From an uncultured Flavobacteriales bacterium (GTDB lineage Bacteria; Bacteroidota; Bacteroidia; Flavobacteriales; BACL11): 57,979 nucleotides of DNA. Of the stretch, positions 44,877 to 56,115 are shown piece after piece; the stretch's first letter is position 1; every line of letters starts with the position of its first letter. The notes under the pieces are model-generated. The model was not told where the DNA came from, searched no databases, and saw only the letters and a list, made by a program, of their open reading frames with translations. The stretch is taken from the NCBI GenBank assembly GCA_905478555.1, contig CAJQIZ010000028.1:1-57979 (forward strand), given 5' to 3'. Both the position numbers and the translations under genes were made by a program.

Positions 44877-45518
44877 TTAATTATTCATTCCATCAGGAAT
44901 TCCGTAAATATGTACTATTTCTATTTTGTTTGAAAGTGACATGAATCCTGGATTGATTCCCTTTTCTCCTTCAGGTATTTTAGTGTTTAATTCAGAGTAA
45001 TATTCTTTCCAAATTTGAATTGTGTCCAGTGTTTTTGGATTTAGAAATGTCATAGTATTTAATTGAAAAATAGAATCAGAAATAAAAGCTTCATAAATTA
45101 ATTCAGAACAATAATACTTTTTGTTGTCTATTAAGAAAACATCATCATATTCTTCATTTAGTTGTGCTTTTGCATATTTTATTGCCTTCGGAATAGCATA
45201 ATTAAATTTTTCATTCAATCTACCAACTATTACTTTTGGGTTTTTGTTTTTATCTGAAGATCGATTCAAAAAATCATCTAGATTAGTTAAGATTACTTTT
45301 GGAGGTATTGCTTCCAATACTTTAAGTATATCATTTTCAAGAACGATAAGCCCTATATGAGAAAAATTAGATCCATGATATCCAGGAGTAACCAATTCTA
45401 TTGCATCACAAATTGGAGAGGAATCCAAGTCTTGAAATAATAAATCTCCTTCTTGTAATTTAAAATTATTTGTACAGGAAAAGAAAAAAACAGAAAGTAT
45501 AAATATATATTTTTTCAT
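44877..45518 (-). CDS. YiiX-like permuted papain-fold lipoprotein
   Basis: A 213-residue lipoprotein (lipobox FFSC, Cys15). The rest resembles the YiiX/YebB group of permuted NlpC/P60 cysteine hydrolases: LQEGDLLFQDL, SHIGLIVLEN with the candidate catalytic His, and KKYYCSELIYEAF with the candidate Cys. Such enzymes act on peptide or acyl amide bonds; the substrate is unknown. It follows atpC on the same strand but is separated by a hairpin, so it is likely expressed at a lower level or separately. Confidence 0.8.
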   Translation of the reverse strand: MKKYIFILSVFFFSCTNNFKLQEGDLLFQDLDSSPICDAIELVTPGYHGSNFSHIGLIVLENDILKVLEAIPPKVILTNLDDFLNRSSDKNKNPKVIVGRLNEKFNYAIPKAIKYAKAQLNEEYDDVFLIDNKKYYCSELIYEAFISDSIFQLNTMTFLNPKTLDTIQIWKEYYSELNTKIPEGEKGINPGFMSLSNKIEIVHIYGIPDGMNN

Positions 45519-45530
45519 TTTTAAACATAA

Positions 45531-45554
45531 AAAGAGAAAAAAGAAGTTCTCTTT
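45531..45554 (-). terminator. Terminator of atpD-atpC
   Basis: An 8-bp perfect stem (AAAGAGAA/TTCTCTTT, 8-base loop) followed by T residues on the minus strand lies 21 bases after the atpC stop. The low GC content of the stem makes it weak. Confidence 0.5.
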
Positions 45555-45575
45555 AAAGATCTATTTTAGATTTCA

Positions 45576-45812
45576 TTAATCTGCTAGAACAATGATTTTA
45601 TTTTTTTGCATTTCAATAACTCCACTGTTAATATCGAAATTAATATTTTCGTTATTACTGTCTACTACTTCAATGGTTCCTTTAACTAATGTAGATATGA
45701 TAGGAGCATGATTATTTAATACTCCAAATGATCCATCTGCTCCAGGGAATTTTACAGAATTAACCTCTCCTTGAAATAGTTTACTTTCTGGTGTTATTAT
45801 TTCTAAAATCAT
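45576..45812 (-). CDS. atpC: ATP synthase F1 epsilon subunit, N-terminal domain only
   Basis: A 78-residue protein that corresponds to the beta-sandwich domain of epsilon: MILEIITPESKLFQGEVNSV, FPGADGSFGVLNNHAPI and GVIEMQKNKIIVLAD. The C-terminal helical hairpin found in E. coli epsilon (~139 residues) is absent, which is usual in Bacteroidota. It follows atpD by six bases. Without the hairpin the subunit cannot act as the extended ATPase brake known from E. coli (inference). Confidence 0.93.
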   Translation of the reverse strand: MILEIITPESKLFQGEVNSVKFPGADGSFGVLNNHAPIISTLVKGTIEVVDSNNENINFDINSGVIEMQKNKIIVLAD

Positions 45813-45818
45813 AATTTG

Positions 45819-47345
<1,527 letters not shown>

Positions 47346-47372
47346 TTAAAAATAAGTCTTAAATTTCGGCTG

Positions 47373-47380
47373 CAAATTTA
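47373..47380 (-). promoter_or_regulatory. -7 box of atpD-atpC
   Basis: TAAATTTG on the minus strand is a full TAnnTTTG match 45 bases before atpD. No -33 TTG was found. Confidence 0.45.
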
Positions 47381-47473
47381 CTATTTTTTATTTGTTTTGT
47401 AATGTAAAGTTTGTAAATAAATTAATGTTTAATTTTGAACAGTTTCTTAACAATTTAAAATAGATTACCATTT

Positions 47474-48400
47474 GTGAAAATTTATAATTCGTTAGAGGAG
47501 TTTTTCCCTGATTTTAAGGTAGTACTTACTTTGGGTACTTTTGATGGTGTACATATTGGTCATCAGTCAGTAATTAAAAAATTAAACAAAGATGCACAGA
47601 AAATAGGCGGAGAAAGCGTTCTTTTAACCTTTTACCCTCATCCAAGGCATGTTCTCTTTCCAGAAGACCAGAAATTGAAATTGCTTACAACAATTCAAGA
47701 AAGATCAGAAATTTTAACGAAATATGGTTTACAACATTTAATTGTATTGCCCTTTACTCCTGAGTTTTCTAGAATGGACCCCGTTCATTTTGTAAGAGAT
47801 ATATTGGTTAATAAATTGAAAATAACAAAACTAGTAATAGGTTTCGACCATCATTTTGGAAGGAATAGAGAGGGGGATTTTAATCTACTTAACAATCTTT
47901 CAACTTTGTATAAATATGAAATAGAAAAGATTAATCCTCAAACTTTTCAAGATGTCTCAGTAAGTTCTACTAAAGTAAGAAAGTTAATTATTGAAGATGA
48001 GTTAGAAAAAGCGACTAAGTATTTGGGTCACTATTTTTGTTTATCAGGCTTGGTAGTGATAGGCAGAGGTAGGGGGAAGGATTTAGGTTTTCCTACAGCA
48101 AATATTCATATTGTAAATAAATGGAAGTTAATACCTAATGATGGGGTTTATGCTGTAAAGTTAGAATATAATAAGGAAGAGTTTATTGGAATGATGAATA
48201 TAGGTTTTAATAAAACCTTTAACGCTACTCAGAGAACTTTAGAGGTTCATATCCTTAATTTTGATAAAAACATATATGGTGAAGAAATAAAAGTATCATT
48301 TATTAAAAAAATAAGAGAAGTAAAAAAGTTTGCAAACTTAGGGAAACTAAAGAGTACCTTAAAGATAGATGAAAATAAAGTAAGAAATTTATTGAAATAA
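47474..48400 (+). CDS. ribF: Bifunctional riboflavin kinase / FAD synthetase
   Basis: A 308-residue enzyme that makes FMN and FAD. The N-terminal nucleotidyltransferase domain has LGTFDGVHIGHQSV, FYPHPRHVLF and VIGFDHHFGRNREGD; the C-terminal flavokinase domain has GRGRGKDLGFPTANI and GMMNIGFNKTF. The start is GTG at 47474: the encoded (M)KIYNSLEEF matches the usual RibF beginning, and no ATG is available nearby in frame. It is monocistronic and divergent from atpD. Confidence 0.93.
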   Translation: MKIYNSLEEFFPDFKVVLTLGTFDGVHIGHQSVIKKLNKDAQKIGGESVLLTFYPHPRHVLFPEDQKLKLLTTIQERSEILTKYGLQHLIVLPFTPEFSRMDPVHFVRDILVNKLKITKLVIGFDHHFGRNREGDFNLLNNLSTLYKYEIEKINPQTFQDVSVSSTKVRKLIIEDELEKATKYLGHYFCLSGLVVIGRGRGKDLGFPTANIHIVNKWKLIPNDGVYAVKLEYNKEEFIGMMNIGFNKTFNATQRTLEVHILNFDKNIYGEEIKVSFIKKIREVKKFANLGKLKSTLKIDENKVRNLLK

Positions 48401-48487
48401 AAAAGGTTGTTGGACCTTAGACCATCAATCCTTAAAAAACCTCACATAACACTTGGATTTTAGAAAATATTTTCCAAAAGATACGTT

Positions 48488-50746
48488 TTATTTTAATATC
48501 TCCAATCGAGCGAACTTGAGAAGTAGTTGTTTTTGACCTATTCCGTTAAAAAATACGGTTGCTTTTTTATTTACTCCATCTCCAGTAATATTTAAGATTC
48601 TTCCGGTTCCAAATTTCTCATGCTTTACTATTTGCCCACTTTTTAATTTACTTAAATCACTTTTATTTATAGGGATAGTATTGTTTGATTTTGTTTTTTT
48701 GAATCCTTTCTGAGGGTAGTTATTAAATGTTTTCTGTTTTGTTTTTGCAAATATTTTAGTAGGAAACCTTTCTTCTGTTTGTGTCTTTGTAAAATTCTTT
48801 TTGCTTACGTATTTTTGGTCTAGCTCTTCCAAGAATCTACTTGCGTCTGAATCAATATACTGCCCCCATTTAAATCGGATATTTGCATAAGATAAAAACA
48901 ATCTTTTTTCCGCTCTTGTTATTGCTACATAAAACAATCTTCTTTCTTCTTCTAAATCAGATTGGCTGTTTCCGCTCATTTGAGAGGGGAATAAACCTTC
49001 TTCCATTCCTACAACAAAAACATAAGGGAACTCTAATCCTTTTGATGCGTGAATAGTCATTAGAGTTACTTTATTGAAGTCCTCTTCTTTTTCATTATCA
49101 TTATCGGTTAATAAGGATACATCTTTCATAAACTCTGATAGAATAGGAGACTCTTCTCCGTTATAGTTTTCTGTAAAATCTTTTATTCCGTTTAATAGTT
49201 CTTGTATATTGTCAAACCTACTTACTCCTTCAGGTGTTTTATCTGAAACAAATAATGTGTATAGTCCTGATGATTTTGTTATTTGTTCTACTAAATAATA
49301 AGCGTCTTTTTTCTGACTTTCTGATTCGAAACTTTTGATTAGAGTAACGTATTCTGATAGTTTTATTTTGGTTCCGTTATTTACTTTTATATTGTATTTT
49401 TCAATTTCAGAAATCACTTCCCAAATAGTGATGTTGTTGTCGTTTGCGGCAGATATTAGTTTTTGTAAACTAGTTGATCCTATTCCTCTAGCAGGATAAT
49501 TAATAGTTCTTTTTAAAGCTTCTTCATCTTTAGGGTTTATAGCCATTCTGCAGTAGGAGAGGAGGTCTTTTATTTCTTTCCTCTGGTAAAAAGATATCCC
49601 CCCGTATATTTTATAAGGAACCCCCATTTTTCTTAGTGCTTCTTCTAAAGCTCTTGATTGAGCATTAGTTCTGTAAAGTATTGCGAAATTATTGTAATTT
49701 TCTTCTTCTAATAATCCGTTAATTGTATTGGCTACTAATCTTCCTTCATCATTATCCGTAGCGGATTGACAAATAATAATGTCCTCTCCTTTTTTATTCT
49801 CTGTCCAAACATTCTTCTCTATTTGCTTTTCATTATGTTTAATGAGAGAGTTTGCTGTGTCTACAATATTCTGAGTAGATCTATAGTTTTGTTCTAGTTT
49901 ATAGAGTTGGTAGTCTGGGTAGTCAATTTTAAAATTTAATATGTTTTTGATGTTTGCTCCTCTAAATGCGTAAATAGATTGCGCATCATCTCCTACCACA
50001 CAGATATTTTCATTTAGTGCAGCTAATTTTTTTATTATTAAATATTGAATATGATTGGTGTCTTGGTATTCGTCCACCAAAATATATTTAAATATATTTT
50101 GGTATTTGTACATTACATCTGGGAAATCTTCTAAAATTTTATAAGTATTTAGTAGTAAGTCATCAAAGTCCATAGCTCCAGATTTAAAACACCTTTGAAC
50201 ATATTGTTGGTAAACTCTTCCAAATTCTGTTCGTTGTGCTTTTGTGTCTGTTTGCAATAATTCAGGATGGTTGTTGTAGCCTTCTGGAGTGATGAAATTA
50301 TTCTTTAATGAGGAAATTCTGTTTTGTACAGTCCCTACTTTGTATATATCTTTATCTAAATTTAAGTCTTTAATAATAGATCGAACTAAACTTTTAGAGT
50401 CTGCTGTGTCATAAATTGTAAAATTTTGAGGAAAATGAATTTTATCTGCTTCTGCTCTTAAGATTCTTGAAAAAACGGAATGAAATGTTCCCATCCATAA
50501 GTTTTTTGACTGATATCCTCTTGCAATTTTATCTATCCTTCCTCTCATTACCTTAGAAGCTTTGTTTGTAAATGTAAGAGCTAAGATGTTAAATGGTTTT
50601 ACTCCATTCTTTAAAAGATGCGCTATTTTGTATGTTAAAACTCTAGTTTTTCCTGATCCTGCTCCAGCAATTACCATACTAGCTCCATCAATCTGTACAA
50701 CAGCTTTTCTTTGATTGGTATTTAGTTCTTGTAAATAGTTCTCCAT
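48488..50746 (-). CDS. UvrD/PcrA-type superfamily 1 DNA helicase
   Basis: A 752-residue 3'-5' DNA helicase for repair and replication-conflict clearance. Motifs in order: GAGSGKTRVL (I), TFTNKASKVMRGRI (Ia), LVDEYQDTNHIQY (II), VVGDDAQSIYAFRGA (III), LEQNYRSTQNI (IV), TIHASKGLEFPYVFVVG (V) and FYVAITRAEKRLFLSYA (VI). The C-terminal ~55 residues form a Tudor-like domain (GQIVKHEKFGTGRILNI), typical of PcrA, which binds RNA polymerase. A -7 box (TAAATTTG, 50774-50767) lies before the start. The gene is convergent with ribF. Confidence 0.94.
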   Translation of the reverse strand: MENYLQELNTNQRKAVVQIDGASMVIAGAGSGKTRVLTYKIAHLLKNGVKPFNILALTFTNKASKVMRGRIDKIARGYQSKNLWMGTFHSVFSRILRAEADKIHFPQNFTIYDTADSKSLVRSIIKDLNLDKDIYKVGTVQNRISSLKNNFITPEGYNNHPELLQTDTKAQRTEFGRVYQQYVQRCFKSGAMDFDDLLLNTYKILEDFPDVMYKYQNIFKYILVDEYQDTNHIQYLIIKKLAALNENICVVGDDAQSIYAFRGANIKNILNFKIDYPDYQLYKLEQNYRSTQNIVDTANSLIKHNEKQIEKNVWTENKKGEDIIICQSATDNDEGRLVANTINGLLEEENYNNFAILYRTNAQSRALEEALRKMGVPYKIYGGISFYQRKEIKDLLSYCRMAINPKDEEALKRTINYPARGIGSTSLQKLISAANDNNITIWEVISEIEKYNIKVNNGTKIKLSEYVTLIKSFESESQKKDAYYLVEQITKSSGLYTLFVSDKTPEGVSRFDNIQELLNGIKDFTENYNGEESPILSEFMKDVSLLTDNDNEKEEDFNKVTLMTIHASKGLEFPYVFVVGMEEGLFPSQMSGNSQSDLEEERRLFYVAITRAEKRLFLSYANIRFKWGQYIDSDASRFLEELDQKYVSKKNFTKTQTEERFPTKIFAKTKQKTFNNYPQKGFKKTKSNNTIPINKSDLSKLKSGQIVKHEKFGTGRILNITGDGVNKKATVFFNGIGQKQLLLKFARLEILK

Positions 50747-50766
50747 TATTTGTTTTTAAAGAGTTT

Positions 50767-50774
50767 CAAATTTA
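50767..50774 (-). promoter_or_regulatory. -7 box of the helicase gene
   Basis: TAAATTTG on the minus strand matches TAnnTTTG and lies 20 bases before the start codon. The nearest TTG is too close (11 bases). Confidence 0.35.
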
Positions 50775-50817
50775 GTGAATAATGACAAAATATACTCTAA
50801 TTATTGCAAAGTTTTTG

Positions 50818-50825
50818 TATTTTTG
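50818..50825 (+). promoter_or_regulatory. -7 box of the SprB-repeat adhesin gene
   Basis: TATTTTTG matches TAnnTTTG, 21 bases before the adhesin start. No -33 element at normal distance was seen. Confidence 0.4.
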
Positions 50826-50846
50826 TAAATTCATGAAATCAGATAG

Positions 50847-53800
50847 ATGAGAGAGAATATTTGTGTAAATGTTAATAAATTATTTAAGAGTTGTTTAAGA
50901 TTCTTGTCAATTTTATTGTTGATGATTGGTAGTTTTACTAATTCATATTCTTCATTACTTATAATGAATGACTCTTGTAGTTTAGTCCTTGTTTCTATTA
51001 GTCCTGTAGTTTGTTTTGGGGATGCTAATGGAGAGATTACAGTGGAGGTAGATAGTGGAGGTGGTATGTATCATTTTTATTTAGAGGTGTACAATTCTTC
51101 CTTTCCGTTAAATGGAGGTTGGCAATCTGTAAGTCAGGTTCCTGCTCCTGGTCAGTATACTTCTGTTACTACTGTTCCTTTTACAAATTTACCATCCAAT
51201 ACTTTTAGAGTGATTTTAGAGGATACTTCTAATCAATGTTTTGATACTCTAGGTTTTCCTGTATTAAATATCAATGTTTCTGAGCCTTCCGAGATAATAA
51301 TTATAGAAAATTCAATAAATGCAACTAACATAACTACATTTGATGGATCTGCTTCTGTTTCTGTTAGTGGAGGAGTTTCTCCTTATATGTGTAGCTGGTC
51401 TGGGCCGAATAGTTTTGTGTCTTCTGCTTTCTCTATAACAAATCTTCAATCTGGTATTTACTATTATTATATTACTGATGATTCTGGTTGTCTCATTACG
51501 GATTCTATAGAGGTGTTTGCTCTACAGTCTTGTAGTTATGGAGGGTATACTTCTGTTCCTCCTATTTGTTTTGGTGATGGAAACGGACAAATACTAATTA
51601 ATTCTGTTTATGGTACTCCACAATTCACATATCAGTTAGAAGTGTGGAATACCGTTTTAATGAACTGGAATTTGGTGAATACAATAGTGGTGGCAGACAC
51701 ATTTTATACTTTTACAAATTTATTTGATGCTACTTATCAATATACTATTTCTGATAATTCTGGATGTGTTATTACTTCTCCTCAAATAAATGTGCAAGAC
51801 CCTACTCAAATTGCATCAAACAATACAGTTGTTTACGCTACTTCACCTACAAATTGTAATGGTGAAATTGTTTCTACTATAAATGGTGGAGTTGCTCCAA
51901 TTACTCATTATTGGTCGGGTCCAAACGGATATACTTCTAATTCTTCTTTATTAACGAACTTATGTATTGGCACTTATTGTGATAGTGTGGTAGATGCAAA
52001 TGGTTGTAATGTCGTTCTGTGTGATGTGGTAAGTTTTGATTCATCTTGTAGTCCAGAATTAGTAATATCAAATGTATTTTGTAATGAAGACAGTAGTGGA
52101 TTTGCAGTCGTTACAAAAACTAATAATAATTATCCTTTATTTACATGGACTAATATTTTAGGGGATACCATTAGTATGGACACCTTTGCTTTAGGTCTTC
52201 CTGTGGGTGATTATACTTTTAATGCTCTTAATTTAGGAGTACCTAACGCCTGTCCGGATACAAGTATTTCCTTTTCTATTCTTACTCCTATTGTATCTGT
52301 TTTAAGTTTAAATGGAGATACTATTTGTACTGGTGATTCTTCTTCTTTTATCATTGAAACTATCAATACAGATAGTAATTTTATTTATCAAATTCTAATT
52401 GGTTCAGATGTGTTCTCTCAAAATGATACTTCAGGTTTTTATACTTCAGGGAATTATAATTATGTAGTAGAAGTGGATACAGGAAGTGGGTTTGTCTCTT
52501 GCTTTTCTCAAGATATAGAAATTATAAATAATGATTTTTCCTTGGATTCTATTTTTGTTGTAAATGAAGTTTGCGCTACTTCTTTAGGGTCTATTGAGGT
52601 ATTTGCTTCATCTAATTTTAATCCCTTATTATTTGCTTTAGATTCTGTTTTTCAGAATCCAAGTTTATTTATTAACTTAACTAATAACTATTACCATATT
52701 TCTGTTTCGGATGATTTGGGATGTTTGTATGTTCAAGATTCTATTTATTTAGGTTTAGATAGTAGAATTGATTTAGAAGTAGATTCTGCTTTAGAAACTT
52801 GTAGGTTGGAAGATGGTTGGATTTCAGTTATTGTTCAGGATGCTTATGGATCAGTTCAGTATTCAGTTGATAGTGGACTTACTTTTTCCTCCTCTATATT
52901 TTCTGATACTATTCTAATTGATTCCTTAGTAAAAGGGAATTATTATTTAATAGTAAGAGATGATAGTTTGTGTTATTACGATTATGGAAATATTTATATA
53001 GGAAAAACACCTAGGCCAAAAATAGATTCTCTAGTTCTGAAAAATGAAAGTTGTTGTGGTTGGGATGGTGAGATTACGGTATTTTCAACCCCTCAAAATT
53101 CTATTTATCAAAATTCATTAGATACTTTTAATTCGGTTCAATTCAGTAATCATTTTGATTCTTTAATGAGAGGAGATTATTTAATTTATATAAAAGATAC
53201 TAACGAATGTGTGGACAGTATTGAAATTGTTTTAGAGGCGGATTCTACTCCGAATATTAATTTTACAGTTGGTAAAACAGATGTAGTTTGTAATGGAGAT
53301 TCTAATGGTACATTTAAGGTGTATTATCCAGATGTTTGTTACTCTTACGAATTGTATAGATATACTTTCTTTCTTCCTACTCAAATTGTAGGTTCAGGAG
53401 ATTATTTTAATGAGTTAATTTCTGGTTTTTATGGAGTAATAGCTACTTCAAATTCAGGAACATGTATTGATTCCTCTTCAGTAAGATTTATTGACGAACC
53501 TTCTCCTGTTACTTTTGATAATCCGATAATAACAGATGTTAGATGTCTAAATAATGATTCCTGTACTGGAGAAGTACTTCTTCCTAATTTTCCAAACGGT
53601 GGTATATCTCCTTATTATTACTATATAAAAGACATCACTAATAATATACCTTTAGGTGTTATTTCTACTTCAGATACTTTTACTTCTTTATGTAATGCGG
53701 AATATGAAATTCAAGTAGTAGATGGGAATGCTTGTGTCGTTTACGATACCTTTGTTATTGCAGACTCTTCTCTTTATATTGATTCTTTTTATGTTGAAAA

Positions 53801-56039
53801 TGTAGGATGCTTTAATGGAGAGGATGGAGTGGTTGAGGTTTTTGCTCATGGAGGGTTAGGAGATTATAATTATGTGTGGTCTAATTCAGATTCAATTAAT
53901 ATAACAGATAGCCTTTCTAGTGATAAATATTATATTTCTATTACAGATTCTGTTGGATGTTTGGTTTATGATAGTGTTTTTGTTTCTCAATCAGATACTC
54001 TTCAATTTGATTTTATTGGAAAGAAATCAGAAACCTGTATGGGAGTAAGTTATGATGGAGAAATTTATTTAGAGATTTCTGGAGGTACTCCACCTTATAA
54101 TTTTATCTGGACTTCTTTTAGTGGTTTTTCTGGGAATTCAGGATATGGTTTCGGAGATACTATTTTCAGTTTAACTTACGACACTATAAATGTAGATATT
54201 ACAGATGCAAATTATTGTAATGCTGCTCCGGTTTGGGTTACGCAATCTGTTACCATTGTAGATGCGTTAAATGCGTATAACCCTCTTTCATTCGATACTA
54301 TTTTATTTTCTACTTCACCTGTTTGTTATTCTGCTCATACTGCATTTATTAATATAGATTTAAACGGTGGAGATGGTCCTATACAATATTCAATTGACAG
54401 TATGATTACATGGTCTTCATTAGATAGTTTTTCAAATTTAAATGCAACAGATTATAATATATATGTAAAGGATGTTTATGGTTGCTTAGATAGTGCTGTA
54501 GTTACTATATTAGAATATGATGAAATGGTAATAAATTATGATTCTATAAAAAATATTAGTTGTTTTCAGGGGAATGATGGAGCTATTTCTATTTCTGTTG
54601 ATGGAGGAATGAAACCCTATTCTTATTTGTGGTTACCAACTTTAGATACCACAGATTTAATTGTAAATCTTTTTGCTGTTCCTCATGTAATTATGGTGGT
54701 AGATTCTGTTTCTTGTACACAGATAGATACTATTGATTTGTATGAAATTACTTCTCCTATACAGACAGAATCTTCAATAGTAAGTAAAGTAAGTTGTTTT
54801 CAGGGAAGTAATGGGCAGTTAACTACACAAACTTTTGGAGGAATGCCTTCGTATAATTATATATGGACAGATATTAATTCAGATACTGTTTCTACATCTG
54901 TAATTGCTTCAGATTTAATTGCTGGCACTTACTTTCTTTTTGTTTCGGATAGTTTTAATTGTGGACCTGCGACCGATACGATTATTTTAACCCAATATCC
55001 GGAAATAGAAATAGATGTAATTAATATTGTAGACAATATTTGTTTTGGAGATAGATTAGGAGAATTTACTTTTTTTATTAGTGGTGGTAATCCAAATTAT
55101 ACGATAAATATATCAGATGAAAATAATAATATAACTTCAACGCTTTCTACTTCCATTTTTAATCTTCTCTCTTCCTTATATACTGTTTGGGTGGAAGATG
55201 ATAACTCCTGTATTTCAGATACTTTATTTGGTGTGAAGTTAGCAGAGCCAGGAAGAATTCAAATTCTTAATAATATTACTAATTTAAGTTGTTATCAGTA
55301 TCAAGATGGTTGGATGAATATTGAGTTGTTAAGTGGGATTCCTCCATATATCTATGTTATTAATTTTGAGAATAATGTGATCCTTCAAAATCAGATAAAT
55401 CAGTTGTCTGATTTTAATGTACTGAATTTAGATGTTGGTGAGTACCTTGTTGAGGTTTCTGATTTTAATGGATGTTTTGTTGATTCTGTTTTTGTTGTTT
55501 CCCAACCTGATCAGATAATGGCAGATTTCACTACAGTTTCTGATTTTGGTAGAGAATCTTTTATGTTTGAAGCTCAAAACACATCTATGGGTGGTGACTT
55601 ATATTATTGGGATTTTGATAATGATTCTAATAAAATTTCCACTTATTTACAAGAAATAAAAACAACTTTTCTTAACCAAGGAGAGTATAATGTAATGATG
55701 GTGGCTCATGATACTTTGTTAGGCCATCAATGTAATGATACTGTTTTCAGAAAAATTGATGTAGAAGGATATGATGTTTTTAATGTATTTACTCCGAATA
55801 ATGATGGTGTAAATGACTTATTTCTTTTTGATGAATGGATGATAAATGGTATTTATGTAGAAATCTATACTCGTTGGGGAGAGAAGATTTTTCATTGGAA
55901 TGATATAAATATTGGGTGGGACGGTAGGGGATATAATGGTAGAGACATGGAAGAAGGAGTGTATTTTTATAGAATGGAAGCTACTGGTATAGATGGTGCT
56001 CATTTTGAGGAAAATGGAAGTGTTACTTTAATGAGGTAA
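50847..56039 (+). CDS. Giant SprB-repeat cell-surface adhesin
   Basis: A 1730-residue secreted protein. After a signal segment (about 15-40) it has at least nine SprB-like repeats, each opening with a Cys/Gly/Asp motif and an SGG..PY.Y.W body: for example VCFGDANGEI (~54), ICFGDGNGQI (~241), VCNGDSNGTF (~813), GCFNGEDGVV (~986), SCFQGNDGAI (~1237), SCFQGSNGQL (~1315) and SCYQYQDGWM (~1480). A PKD-like domain covers ~1570-1640. The gliding-motility C-terminal domain (type B T9SS signal) covers ~1643-1730, with VFTPNNDGVNDLF, IYTRWGEKIFHW and GVYFYRMEA. SprB-family proteins are moved over the cell surface in gliding. It is smaller than SprB of Flavobacterium johnsoniae (~6500 residues). Confidence 0.88.
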   Translation: MRENICVNVNKLFKSCLRFLSILLLMIGSFTNSYSSLLIMNDSCSLVLVSISPVVCFGDANGEITVEVDSGGGMYHFYLEVYNSSFPLNGGWQSVSQVPAPGQYTSVTTVPFTNLPSNTFRVILEDTSNQCFDTLGFPVLNINVSEPSEIIIIENSINATNITTFDGSASVSVSGGVSPYMCSWSGPNSFVSSAFSITNLQSGIYYYYITDDSGCLITDSIEVFALQSCSYGGYTSVPPICFGDGNGQILINSVYGTPQFTYQLEVWNTVLMNWNLVNTIVVADTFYTFTNLFDATYQYTISDNSGCVITSPQINVQDPTQIASNNTVVYATSPTNCNGEIVSTINGGVAPITHYWSGPNGYTSNSSLLTNLCIGTYCDSVVDANGCNVVLCDVVSFDSSCSPELVISNVFCNEDSSGFAVVTKTNNNYPLFTWTNILGDTISMDTFALGLPVGDYTFNALNLGVPNACPDTSISFSILTPIVSVLSLNGDTICTGDSSSFIIETINTDSNFIYQILIGSDVFSQNDTSGFYTSGNYNYVVEVDTGSGFVSCFSQDIEIINNDFSLDSIFVVNEVCATSLGSIEVFASSNFNPLLFALDSVFQNPSLFINLTNNYYHISVSDDLGCLYVQDSIYLGLDSRIDLEVDSALETCRLEDGWISVIVQDAYGSVQYSVDSGLTFSSSIFSDTILIDSLVKGNYYLIVRDDSLCYYDYGNIYIGKTPRPKIDSLVLKNESCCGWDGEITVFSTPQNSIYQNSLDTFNSVQFSNHFDSLMRGDYLIYIKDTNECVDSIEIVLEADSTPNINFTVGKTDVVCNGDSNGTFKVYYPDVCYSYELYRYTFFLPTQIVGSGDYFNELISGFYGVIATSNSGTCIDSSSVRFIDEPSPVTFDNPIITDVRCLNNDSCTGEVLLPNFPNGGISPYYYYIKDITNNIPLGVISTSDTFTSLCNAEYEIQVVDGNACVVYDTFVIADSSLYIDSFYVENVGCFNGEDGVVEVFAHGGLGDYNYVWSNSDSINITDSLSSDKYYISITDSVGCLVYDSVFVSQSDTLQFDFIGKKSETCMGVSYDGEIYLEISGGTPPYNFIWTSFSGFSGNSGYGFGDTIFSLTYDTINVDITDANYCNAAPVWVTQSVTIVDALNAYNPLSFDTILFSTSPVCYSAHTAFINIDLNGGDGPIQYSIDSMITWSSLDSFSNLNATDYNIYVKDVYGCLDSAVVTILEYDEMVINYDSIKNISCFQGNDGAISISVDGGMKPYSYLWLPTLDTTDLIVNLFAVPHVIMVVDSVSCTQIDTIDLYEITSPIQTESSIVSKVSCFQGSNGQLTTQTFGGMPSYNYIWTDINSDTVSTSVIASDLIAGTYFLFVSDSFNCGPATDTIILTQYPEIEIDVINIVDNICFGDRLGEFTFFISGGNPNYTINISDENNNITSTLSTSIFNLLSSLYTVWVEDDNSCISDTLFGVKLAEPGRIQILNNITNLSCYQYQDGWMNIELLSGIPPYIYVINFENNVILQNQINQLSDFNVLNLDVGEYLVEVSDFNGCFVDSVFVVSQPDQIMADFTTVSDFGRESFMFEAQNTSMGGDLYYWDFDNDSNKISTYLQEIKTTFLNQGEYNVMMVAHDTLLGHQCNDTVFRKIDVEGYDVFNVFTPNNDGVNDLFLFDEWMINGIYVEIYTRWGEKIFHWNDINIGWDGRGYNGRDMEEGVYFYRMEATGIDGAHFEENGSVTLMR

Positions 56040-56093
56040 TTGTACAGATAAGATTATTGCAAACAATATATATATATAGATGTAAATATTTTG

Positions 56094-56101
56094 TAAATTT
56101 G
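56094..56101 (+). promoter_or_regulatory. -7 box before the small secreted protein gene
   Basis: TAAATTTG matches TAnnTTTG, 14 bases before the start at 56116. A short TA-dinucleotide run (56068-56077) lies upstream. Confidence 0.35.
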
Positions 56102-56115
56102 TAAAAAATTAAATT

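Noticed and set aside
48400-48450. GGTTGTTGG/CCATCAATCC imperfect hairpin after ribF, with GGACC recalling the tRNA-like repeat
   Set aside because: The stem has a bulge and a mismatch, and order and spacing do not match the repeat at 221-278, so I call neither a terminator nor a further copy.
50847-56039. SprB repeats read as DNA tandem repeats or a CRISPR-like array
   Set aside because: The similarity is at protein level, with divergent nucleotide sequence and no regular short spacer pattern.
56068-56077. TA-dinucleotide run before the small secreted gene as a phase-variation tract
   Set aside because: It is only about five units long, outside a clear promoter spacer, and common by chance in such AT-rich DNA.
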